NCBI RefSeq assembly: GCF_000512695.2
Contig: NZ_AZRW02000031.1
Span: forward strand, 1-49,109
Origin: Pseudomonas sp. QTF5
Lineage (GTDB): Bacteria; Pseudomonadota; Gammaproteobacteria; Pseudomonadales; Pseudomonadaceae
Reading direction: 5' to 3'
DNA: 49,109 nt
Shown here: piece by piece, positions 26,701-47,782 of the stretch
Layout: each line of letters opens with the position of its first letter
Position numbering within the stretch: the first letter of the stretch is position 1
Program-made: the position numbers and the translations under genes
The notes under the pieces: model-generated
Databases searched by the model: none
What the model was told of the DNA's origin: nothing
The model's input: only the letters and a program-made list of their open reading frames with translations

Positions 26701-27869
26701 GCAAGGCCCTGCCCGAGCCGGATGTCAGTCTGTGGCAGCAAGCCTACGTTGCGCCGAGCAACCCACTGGAGGAGGCACTCGCTCAGCTCTGGCAGCAATC
26801 GCTGGGCATCGAGCGTGTGGGAGTGACCGACAACTTCTTTGAATTGGGTGGGCATTCAATTCTGGCCATTCAGTTCATTTCCACGCTCAAGACCCGTCTG
26901 AACATCGAACTGCGTCTGCAAGAGTTACTGGCCCATCCGAGCATCGGCGAACTGGCGGCGTTTATTTCACGCAAGCATCGGGAGCAGACTCAGTGCGTGG
27001 TCGAGTTGAATGCGGCCCCGGCCAGCGCACCGACCTTGTTCTGTCTGCACCCCAGCGGCGGAATCGTGTTCTGTTACCAGCCGCTGGCGAAGAAACTCAA
27101 GGCCCATGCCTCGGTTCGTGGGGTCATGCATCGCGGTTTCAGCGATGGCAGCCAAAGCTGGGACGAGATGGTGGCCGATTACAGCCACGAAATCGTCAAG
27201 ACACAACCTCAAGGCCCCTACCACTTGATGGGCTGGTCGCTGGGGGGAGCGATTGCGCTGGATATCGCCGCCACACTGGAAGGCCTGGGTCATCAGGTGG
27301 CCTTTCTCGGCCTGGTGGACAGCACCATCCCGGAACACCTCTACCCCGAGGACTTGCCCCGCTATCGACGCTTGCCCAGTGCTGAACAGAGCAGCGAAGC
27401 CTCGGAAGAAATCCTCGATGCCATTCACTATTTCGATCTGTTGTTCCCGACCCTGACAGACCGTACGGCGGCGTATTTGAAAGACTCGCCACGCAGCTCG
27501 GTCAAGCAGTTCCATGACTGGGCAGCGAGCCTGGTCGAACCGGGCCAAGGCGATTTGTTGTCGATCGTGCAAAGCGTCAAGAACGAAGTGATGAATGCCC
27601 AGGCGTTCTCGGTGCATGACCGTCTGCTGGAGGCTTTCAAGGCCTTTACCTTCAAACCGGTGCAGGTCCGGCCCAGTTGCTGGTGGGCCGTACCGGAAAA
27701 GACTGCGCAAGAACTGGCGTTCTGCGAGGCATTGATCCGGCGTTACAGCCCGTCGGGTGAACTGAAATGTTCGGTCCATTCACCGTTGTTGCACCGCAGC
27801 ATGATCTTTGATGACGCACTGATCGACTCACTGATCGACGCCTTCCTGGCCACCACCGCCCCTTGCTGA
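23724..27869 (+). CDS. Pyoverdine NRPS, terminating module C-A(Thr)-PCP-TE
   Basis: A 1381-residue single-module synthetase that adds the last residue and releases the peptide. In order: a short acidic N-terminal segment (MNELLDDDLLALLLAD, possibly a docking helix); C domain with HHIVSDAWS near 165; A domain with YTSGSTGKPKG near 646; PCP with NFFELGGHSI near 1042; type-I thioesterase with GWSLGG near 1170. The specificity residues read D-F-W-N-V-G-M-V-H, the classic threonine code. No epimerase is present, so L-Thr is expected. It follows pvdE by 38 nt. The Asp module it probably accepts from is encoded on the opposite strand beyond fpvA. It is the functional counterpart of the chain-ending PvdD. 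Confidence 0.9.
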   Translation: MNELLDDDLLALLLADAADDVQALSPRSRLDRAPLSFAQQRLWLEQQLAPTSSAYNLPRALRLTGELDSRALEMALDRVIDRHDILRSAFKEIDGVPLQVVERHARLTLHKQDLSALDSQARADELAQRIQNQALRPFDLSRAPLIRATLLKLDTREHVLLLNMHHIVSDAWSNAILMQDLSRAYGQARLGDTAQLPPLAMQYADHATWQRGVYLDSAACARSGDYWRQYLGSELPVLELPQDFARAAGQQHLAGRWSLSVPTSLSQMLNAFCQRQGLTPFVVALGAWQLLLGRYSNQHDFTVGVPNANRNRGETQELVGFFVGSQVYRARIDSTRTAVDFLHDLRGQSLAALEHADYPLELMFDQLQRPGGQTSNPLFQVLFNWRTGTAEPPAMDWGGLALEFLGSGENQAKFDLSLDIDYSHQGLVATFEYSRDLYSPATIERMAGHWQNLLQSLIEAPERALGELQLLAPDEHQQTLADWNRQPTRLPHEHCLHHLIEAHASRAGEAIALSFGEQHMSYAELNRQANRLAYRLISEGVGPDVLVGIAVERTPDMIIGVLAILKAGGAYVPLDPTYPAERLAYMIEDSAIALVLTQAHLREQLPLPAEVRCLLLEQIPSSHSLDERNPEVAVHPDNLAYVIYTSGSTGKPKGALLPHHNVMRLFQATADWFNFSQDDVWSLFHSYAFDFSVWEIFGALLHGGRLVIVPHAVSRSPQDVYALLCEEKVSVLNQTPSAFKQLMQVACEPGQSLTQHLRYVVFGGEAIDVQSLRPWFERFGDRAPQLINMYGITETTVHVTYRPLSLNDLHSDAASPLGQPIVDLSWYLLDPHLNPVAKCCIGELYVGRAGLARGYLKRTDLTATRFIPDPFDPLPGGRLYRTGDLARYGVDGSIEYVGRIDHQVKIRGFRIELGEIQARLQSLAAVQDCVVLTHEGPSGLQLVGYVIASEPASTELREQLLNALKAQLPDYMVPGHLLFIDHFPLNANGKLDRKALPEPDVSLWQQAYVAPSNPLEEALAQLWQQSLGIERVGVTDNFFELGGHSILAIQFISTLKTRLNIELRLQELLAHPSIGELAAFISRKHREQTQCVVELNAAPASAPTLFCLHPSGGIVFCYQPLAKKLKAHASVRGVMHRGFSDGSQSWDEMVADYSHEIVKTQPQGPYHLMGWSLGGAIALDIAATLEGLGHQVAFLGLVDSTIPEHLYPEDLPRYRRLPSAEQSSEASEEILDAIHYFDLLFPTLTDRTAAYLKDSPRSSVKQFHDWAASLVEPGQGDLLSIVQSVKNEVMNAQAFSVHDRLLEAFKAFTFKPVQVRPSCWWAVPEKTAQELAFCEALIRRYSPSGELKCSVHSPLLHRSMIFDDALIDSLIDAFLATTAPC

Positions 27870-27888
27870 TCCCCCTGTTCCTTCTCAA

Positions 27889-27910
27889 CCCGCCGGCAGA
27901 TTCCGGCGGG
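27889..27910 (+). terminator. Terminator-like hairpin after the Thr-module NRPS
   Basis: Perfect 8-bp stem CCCGCCGG/CCGGCGGG with a 6-nt loop, 20 nt after the stop codon. The following CCTTTG is a poor T-tract, so it may be a weak terminator. Confidence 0.6.
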
Positions 27911-27945
27911 CCTTTGATGTCAGTCAGATAAGCTGCAGATCAACC

Positions 27946-28131
27946 TGTGGGAGCGTGGCTTGCCCTGATGCCAGTCAGTTAAGCGCAATTCAATGTGGGA
28001 GCGGGCTTGCTCGCGAAAGCGGTGTATCAGGCGACATCAATGTTGACTATGCCGCCGTCTTCGCGAGCAAGCCCGCTCCTACAGGGTTGCGCTTAACTGA
28101 CAGGCATTAGGGCAAGCCCGCTTCCACAAGT
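27946..28131. repeat. Composite palindromic element C, nested in an outer REP-like repeat
   Basis: REP cores at 27995-28017 and 28060-28082 are surrounded by ATGCCAGTCAGTTAAGCGCAA (left) and its near-complement TTGCGCTTAACTGACAGGCAT (right). Outside these lie a second, degenerate REP pair: TGTGGGAGCGTGGCTTGCCCT on the left and AGGGCAAGCCCGCTTCCACA on the right. The central core is the reverse complement of that in elements A and B. It separates the convergent NRPS and fpvA genes and occupies most of the 340-nt gap 27870-28209. Confidence 0.85.
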
Positions 28132-28161
28132 GTGTGTGCGCCCACCCAATCGCAGACAAAC

Positions 28162-28188
28162 AAAAAAAAGGCCCGCAAAATGCGGGCC
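28162..28188 (-). terminator. Intrinsic terminator of fpvA
   Basis: Read on the minus strand: stem GGCCCGCA/TGCGGGCC with an AAA or TTT loop, followed by eight T residues (28169-28162). It is 21 nt past the fpvA stop. Confidence 0.88.
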
Positions 28189-28209
28189 GGGCTTAGTTGT
28201 CGCTTGCAA

Positions 28210-30684
28210 TCAGAACTGCGGTTTGTACGTCACGCTGAACATCAGGTTGCGCGGGTCGCCAAAGTTATTGTTGCCATTGAGCTGGTTGTAAGCGGGCGAA
28301 ATGTACGTCTTGTCGAACAGGTTGTTGGCGTTGACCGCCAAACCGATCTCCGGCGTCAGCTGGTAGCCGATGCGGGCATTCCACACGGTGTAACCCGGTA
28401 CATCTTTGTTAAGATCGTAAACCAGCGTGTGGCTTTGGGTGGTGAAGCCCAGACCGGTGCTGACACGGCTCCAGTCGCCGGTGAACTGGTAGTTGCCCCA
28501 CACGCGCAGCATGTGTTTCGGCGTCCAGGTACTATAGATGCTGCCTTCGTTGGTCGGGTCTTCCAGGTATTTGGTGGTGTTGTAGGTATAGCCCGCAAAT
28601 AGCTGCAGATTGTCCGTCACTTCACCACTGATTTCCGCGTCGACACCCTGGCTACGAACTTTCCCCGAGGCTGCCGAGCAGTACCAGCCATTACACTCCA
28701 TACCACCGGCGATGTCGTTGACGGCACGGTTTTCCTGGTCGTAACGGAAGATGGCCAAGGAGGTATTGACCCGACCGTCCATCAACTCACCCTTGAGGCC
28801 GATTTCGTAGTTGGTGCCGACGATGGGTTTGAGTACCGTACCGTTGGAATCACGGTTGGTTTGCGGCTGGAACACGTCGGTGTAGCTGGCGTATACCGCC
28901 CATTCGCGGCTCAGGTCATAGACGATACCGGCGTAGGGCGTGACCACTCCGGTTTCAGTTCCGGTGCTTGGCTCGTTGGGCGTGATACCGGTTTGTCTTT
29001 CGGTTTTCGACTTGTAGCTGAAGTCGTACCAGCTAACCCGGGAACCCAGTACCAGCGTCAGATCGTCAACCGGCTTGACGCGCCAGGTGCCGTACAGGCC
29101 TTTCTGGCGGATATCGTATTTGCTGAGGGTGCCCTGGCCGCCCGCGGCAAGCAGACTGTCGTAGCTGATGTCCGGACGGTCATTGTCGAGGTCGAAGATG
29201 GTGTCGCTGCTGCTGTTGAAGGTACGGGCGAAGCGATCATCCGTCTCCAGCTGAGAGAAGTTGACGCCCAGCATGACTTCCTGCTGCATCGACAAGGCTT
29301 CGAACTTGCCGGTCAGATTCATGTCCAGACCGGCCTTCGTGGACTGGAAATCGGTCACGAAGTCGGCATATTGCACGCGACTGCCATCCGGCAAGAGACC
29401 GCCAGGACTTTGGGTTCGCTGGTTTTTCGACTGATTGTCTTCGGTCATGTACACGGTGCCGATCTTGAGGGCCCAATCGTCGTTGAAGCGGTGCTCGAGA
29501 TCGGCGTAGAGGGTGGTGACGTCGATTTCGGAACGGTTCCAGCGCGCGCCGGTGTAGGTCGAACGCGAAACGTCCGGCATCGACCCGTCGGCGTAGAGTG
29601 GCAGGCCACGGATGTTGCCGCGCGATTCGCCGTTGGATTGGCTGACCGCGAAGCCCAGGGTGGTGTCTTCGCGCAGGTCGATGTCCAGGGCGCCGTACAG
29701 CGAGTGGGTCTTGCTCCACGCGTGGTCGATGAACGAGTTGCTCTGGTCTTCGTCGACGACGATGCGGCCTCGGATGTTGCCGGCCTGGTTCAGCGGGCCC
29801 CCGGCGTCCACTTGCAGACCGTAGTGATCCCAAGAGCCGGCCTTGCCGGTCAGGGTCACGGTCGGTGCGCTCTGGCCACGCTTGCGCACCAGGTTGATGG
29901 CACCACCGGGGCTGCCGGTGCCTTGCAGCAGGCCGGAGGCGCCGCGCAGGATTTCCAGGCGGTCATAGAAGATCAGGTCCTGGGTCGCCCAGTTGCCCAG
30001 CGAATAGGTGTTACGCGGGATCGGCACACCGTCGTACTGCCAGTCGTCGATCTGGAAACCGCGCGACGATAGAATCATGCCTTGGCCGACGCCCTGCAGG
30101 CCGACCACGCCGGTGGTCTGGTTGACGGCGTCCTTGAGATTGACCAGGTTCTGGTCATCCATCTGTTTACGCGTCATCACGGTGATCGACTGGGGAATTT
30201 CCTTGAGGGTGTGGGTACCCTTGCCGATGGTCACGGCGTTACTGGTGTATGAGTTGCTGCCTTCGGTCGTCGCACCCAGCTGCTGTGCATTGACGGTGGT
30301 CGCGCCCAGCTCAAGGCCTTCAGTGGCGGAACCGCGCACCAGCATCAACGTGTTGCCTTCAAAGCTGTAGCGCACGCCGGTGCCCTTGAGCAGTTCGGCG
30401 ATTGCCGCTTCGGCGCTCAGTTTGCCGCTGACGCGATTGCTGCGCAGGTTAGCCATGTCGGCGGCGTTGTAGATCACCTGCCGGTTGGTTTGCTCGCCAA
30501 ACGCTTGCAACGCCTGCGGCAAGGGCTGCGCGGCAATGTTGACGGCGATTTCTTCGGCGCAGACCTGCGCGCTGAGCGGCATCAGACAGACCATGCCCAG
30601 ACCGGCCAGCGAGTGACGCGAGCGAAGCGATCGGGAAACGACCAAAGCCTTGAACAGAGGTTTCAACTCATGAATTGCTGACAT
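28210..30684 (-). CDS. fpvA: Ferripyoverdine TonB-dependent receptor FpvA
   Basis: An 824-residue outer-membrane transducer. Signal peptide about 1-43 (ending SAQVCA); N-terminal STN signalling domain (about 45-125: IAAQPLPQALQAFGEQTNRQVIYNA), which relays the ligand-bound state to an anti-sigma factor; plug domain (LKEIPQSITVMTRKQMDDQNL); 22-strand barrel ending in the typical C-terminal Phe (VTYKPQF). It imports ferric pyoverdine with TonB and activates FpvI/PvdS signalling. It lies between the chain-terminating and Asp-module NRPS genes; receptor and NRPS genes often co-vary. A GAGAG ribosome-binding site precedes the ATG. FpvR, next to fpvA in P. aeruginosa, is absent here. Confidence 0.92.
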   Translation of the reverse strand: MSAIHELKPLFKALVVSRSLRSRHSLAGLGMVCLMPLSAQVCAEEIAVNIAAQPLPQALQAFGEQTNRQVIYNAADMANLRSNRVSGKLSAEAAIAELLKGTGVRYSFEGNTLMLVRGSATEGLELGATTVNAQQLGATTEGSNSYTSNAVTIGKGTHTLKEIPQSITVMTRKQMDDQNLVNLKDAVNQTTGVVGLQGVGQGMILSSRGFQIDDWQYDGVPIPRNTYSLGNWATQDLIFYDRLEILRGASGLLQGTGSPGGAINLVRKRGQSAPTVTLTGKAGSWDHYGLQVDAGGPLNQAGNIRGRIVVDEDQSNSFIDHAWSKTHSLYGALDIDLREDTTLGFAVSQSNGESRGNIRGLPLYADGSMPDVSRSTYTGARWNRSEIDVTTLYADLEHRFNDDWALKIGTVYMTEDNQSKNQRTQSPGGLLPDGSRVQYADFVTDFQSTKAGLDMNLTGKFEALSMQQEVMLGVNFSQLETDDRFARTFNSSSDTIFDLDNDRPDISYDSLLAAGGQGTLSKYDIRQKGLYGTWRVKPVDDLTLVLGSRVSWYDFSYKSKTERQTGITPNEPSTGTETGVVTPYAGIVYDLSREWAVYASYTDVFQPQTNRDSNGTVLKPIVGTNYEIGLKGELMDGRVNTSLAIFRYDQENRAVNDIAGGMECNGWYCSAASGKVRSQGVDAEISGEVTDNLQLFAGYTYNTTKYLEDPTNEGSIYSTWTPKHMLRVWGNYQFTGDWSRVSTGLGFTTQSHTLVYDLNKDVPGYTVWNARIGYQLTPEIGLAVNANNLFDKTYISPAYNQLNGNNNFGDPRNLMFSVTYKPQF

Positions 30685-30980
30685 CGTGCTCTCTATTATT
30701 CGTTAGAAGTGGATAAGACCGATGGGCCACCGAGGACCCGACGCTGCCCGGACACGTAAACCGCTCTGTCGGCCACCTCAGGGGCAGCACGTCAGCGGGC
30801 GGTCGACCCGGCCCCTCCCCGGGCGCAGGTCATCTGTCTGGACAACGGCAAAATCTTGTTCTGCCCTACAAATCCGAACCCTGGGGCTACCCTGCCCGAC
30901 CCGAATTGTCTGCATACCTTAGTAAGACGTAGCACCACGCATAAACCGGAATGAGTTTATTTATCATTAACGACACATTT
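30685..30980. other. Upstream region of fpvA
   Basis: This region between the fpvA start and the terminator of the Asp-module NRPS carries no convincing gene. Reading towards fpvA there is a TAAAT (minus strand of about 30957-30962) followed by CGT, but the spacer is 19 nt rather than 16-17, so it is not a standard PvdS box. The FpvI-recognised promoter is expected here, but I cannot assign it. Confidence 0.4.
30953..30971 (-). promoter_or_regulatory. Possible Fur box upstream of fpvA
   Basis: The minus strand reads GTTAATGATAAATAAACTC, matching about 13 of 19 positions of the consensus GATAATGATAATCATTATC by eye. It lies about 270 nt upstream of the fpvA start. AT-rich sequence alone could produce this score, so it is tentative. 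Confidence 0.35.
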
Positions 30981-31009
30981 AAAAAAAAGCCGACGCTTTG
31001 GGCGTCGGC
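30981..31009 (-). terminator. Intrinsic terminator of the minus-strand NRPS operon
   Basis: On the minus strand, an 8-bp stem GCCGACGC/GCGTCGGC with a 5-nt loop is followed by eight T residues (30988-30981). It starts 19 nt after the stop codon of the Asp-module NRPS and ends the operon before fpvA. Confidence 0.92.
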
Positions 31010-31028
31010 CTGTCTATTTCCGGGGTTC

Positions 31029-34000
31029 TCAGCTGTTCTGTGCAGCCTTGGCGATTTGCAGTTGCCGGGCTTTTTCCGTCAACAAGGCCTTTTCTCCCGG
31101 GCTCAGGGTGTCCAGGCGCAACCGCGCATGGGCCAGTTTCTCCAGTTGACCGGGGCTGCTTTCCCGCGATCGCAACGCCAATGCCAGACCGGCCACGGTC
31201 GGATGATCAAACACCACACCGGGATGGATTTCGCACTGCAACAACTTGCGAATACCGGCCACCAGTTTGATCACCAACAACGAATGACCACCGGCGGCAA
31301 AGAAATCCCGATCAATGCCCAAACGCTCAACGCCCAGCAGTTGCGCCATGCGTGCCGCGAGCAATTGTTCGAGCGCATCGCGTGGCGCCAGGCCCCCATC
31401 GTCAACCAGGCTTGCGCTGAGTTGCTGCAACGCCTTGCGGTCGATCTTGCCATTGGCCAGCCGTGGAAAACGCTCGATGAACTGCACGCGCTGCGGCAGC
31501 ATCACGGCGGGCAGGCGCTGGGCCAGCTCGCTGCGAACGACCTCAAGCAAATCCGGCGAAGGTGGCTGATGAGGCACGACGAATGCCTGCATCCCCTGCT
31601 CAGCCATAGACCCTGGCAACACCAGCGCTTCAGCGACCTGAGGCAGGCTCAGCAATTGGGCCTCGATCTCTGCCAGTTCGATACGGAACCCACGCACCTT
31701 GATTTGCTGATCGCGCCGACCGTGCAACTGAATCGCCAGATCCGGGCGATAGCGCGCCAGATCTCCGGTGCGATACAGACGCTCCTGAGGATTGAACGGG
31801 CTCTGAATGAACGCCTGCGCATCGGCTTCGGCATTGATGTAACCACGGCATAATTGCGCGCCGCCCAGGTACAGTTCGCCCAACATCCCGACCGGGGCCA
31901 GTTGCAGATGGTCATCAAGGACATACACCTGATTGTTACCCAGTACCTGGCTGAGGGCGGCAGCGTTTTCAGCGCCCGTGTTTTCAGCAGCAGTGCCCAG
32001 CAGCAGCGGATGGACCAACACCCCGACCGTCGCCTCCGTCGGGCCGTAGTGATTGAACACCCGGCAATCGCTGCGTAACCGAGCGATGCGCTCGAGCAGC
32101 GCAGGGGCGATCGGCTCGCCGCCGAGAATCAGCGTAGAGGGCAGTTGCGGGCGGTCGCTGTCGAGCAGTGCGGCGAGGTGCGACGGAACGATCTTCAGAC
32201 AATCGATCGTCTGTTGTTTCAGGAAATCAGCGAACAAGGTGCTGTCCTGCATCTGTTCGTCACTGGCCACATGCAGCGTCGCACCGTTGAACAAGGCGCC
32301 AAACAGCGCGGTGTTACCCAGGTCCGCCGCGACGGTGGAGGTGAAGCCAACGTGTTTGCATTGATCAAGCCCCAAGGCCTGGCTGACGTTGGCGGTGTAA
32401 TTGAGCAATTGTCGATGCTCGATCACCACGCCTTTGGGCACGCCGGTGGAGCCTGAAGTGAACAGCACATAGGCCGCATCGCTGCCCTGTGTATCGAGTT
32501 CGATGGCCGGTGCCGACAGGTCCGCCGATTGGCGCAATTGATTCAGGGTGCAGACGCTCAGCGAATGACCGTGCCACTGATCGATTTGCGCGGCATCCAC
32601 CAGCAGCAAATCGGCCCCGGCCTGTTCCAGCATCAACACCTGACGCGCCACCGGCCATTGCGGGTCCAGCGGCAGATAAGCCGCCCCGACCCGCCAGGCC
32701 GCCAGCATTGTCACCACCAGATCGGCCGAGCGCGGCAACGCCAACGCGACAATCGAACCGCGGGCCAGGCCCCGGGTTTTCAAGGCCTTGGCCAACACGT
32801 CGACGTTCGCCTGCAATTGCCCGTAGCTCAAGTGTTGTTGCGCGTCGGTCAGCGCGACGGTGTCCGGTGTGGCATGAGCCCGATCAGCAATGCGCTGCGG
32901 CAGGTATCGGCCATCCACCAGCGGCCGGGGTGGCGGGTTGATTGCCAGCAAGCGTTGTTGCTCGGCGGCTCCCGGCAATGCCAGCTGACCCGGCTCGGCC
33001 TGAGGATTGGCCACGATGCTCGCCAGTAATACGCTGAACTGCGTCATCAGCCCTTCGACAGCCATCAGCGAATAACGCTGCGTGGCGTAATGAAGATGCA
33101 GGCGGCCCGATTCGCCCGGTTCGATTTGTAGCATCAGTTCAAATTGAGTTTCCCGAGCAACGGGACGCTGGACGGGTGTCCACTGCAGTGTGCTTGAAGT
33201 CTGGGGCTGCGGTGCACGCCAGACCGCGAAACCATAGGCCGGTCTGGCCGCTGCGGGTGCGAATTCCGGCGACCAGTATTCCTGCCAGGTGCGGTGCTCA
33301 TCCAGGCCCGCCGCCAGTTCACTGACCCAGGCGCTGAACGAGGTACTCGCCGTCAGCGACACATGCAGCGGCAGGGTTTTCTCAAAAACGCCCACGGCGT
33401 CGGCGAAATACTCGTAGTCGTCGCGACTGTCGTGCCGCACCCCGACCAACATCTGCTCGTTCCCGCCCAGGCGCCCCAGCAGCAGCCACCAGGCCGCTTG
33501 CATCACCACACTCAGCGGTTGCGTCAGCGAGCCTGCCAACTGTTGCAGCGCGTTGTGCAGCGAGGGCTCAAGCGTGTTCGTCAACAGCGCTGCCGCGGAA
33601 GAAGTCTGGGCGGTTGCAGCCCGATAGCCCAGCCATGGGGTGGACAGGTCGACATCCGCGCCTTGCAGGTGCTGCTGCCAGTAAGTCCGGGCACTGGCCG
33701 CATCCTCGTCGAGCACCACTTCACTGCGCCATTCCAGGTACTGGGTGAATTCCCCGGTCTCATCATCGGTCTGGGTCAGACCCTGCTCATACGCCCGCAA
33801 CAGTTGCTGATAAATCAGCCACAAGCCGCTTTCATCGATGCAGTGCCGGGCAACGCCCAGCACCAGGGTCCAGTGATTGTCCGCCTGGCGATAGAGCATC
33901 GCCTGGACGTTCTCCGACTCACCGACGACAAACGAGCGTGCCGCCCATTCGGCGAGTTGAGCGTGGATTTCGGCCGCCGTTTCCAGGCGTGTCTGCACCG

Positions 34001-34270
34001 TCAGCGGGAAGCGCCCGGCGCCTCCGGCGAACTGGCGCAGACCATGGAAGCCCGGCGCCTTGGCCAAACGCGGGATCAGCATGGGTTGCTGCGCCAACAA
34101 CGCATCCAGCGCCGTTTGCAGACGCTGCGGGTCAAGCGCACCGGCAATGCCCACTTCCAGCCAATGCAGCGCATCACCGCAGACCGGGGCCTTGGGCAGC
34201 TTCTCCAGCAACCCTTGCTGCTCGGGGGTCAAGGCGTAACCCAGGTCCTGCGCGTCCATCGATACCTCGT

Positions 34271-34274
<4 letters not shown>
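31029..34274 (-). CDS. Pyoverdine NRPS: atypical C-like (interface) domain, A(Asp), PCP
   Basis: A 1081-residue synthetase. Residues about 12-440 form a condensation-fold domain whose catalytic HHxxxDG reads RHCIDES (143-149): the first His, the Asp and the Gly are all replaced. The A domain (about 455-960) has FTSGSTGVPKG and specificity residues D-L-T-K-I-G-H-V-G, the classic aspartate code. The PCP has FFAAGGHSLL (about 1007), followed by a ~50-residue charged tail that may dock to the Thr module. Since the preceding protein ends in a working-type C domain plus a dioxygenase, the atypical domain probably serves as the interface that presents Asp-PCP to the hydroxylase, as described for siderophore Asp beta-hydroxylases. 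Its ATG overlaps the upstream stop (ATGA). Confidence 0.87.

Positions 34275-47781
<13,507 letters not shown>

Positions 47782-47782
<1 letters not shown>

Noticed and set aside
30685..30980. PvdS box upstream of fpvA
   Set aside because: TAAAT and CGT are present in the right orientation but 19 nt apart, outside the 16-17 nt spacing seen at the four accepted sites.
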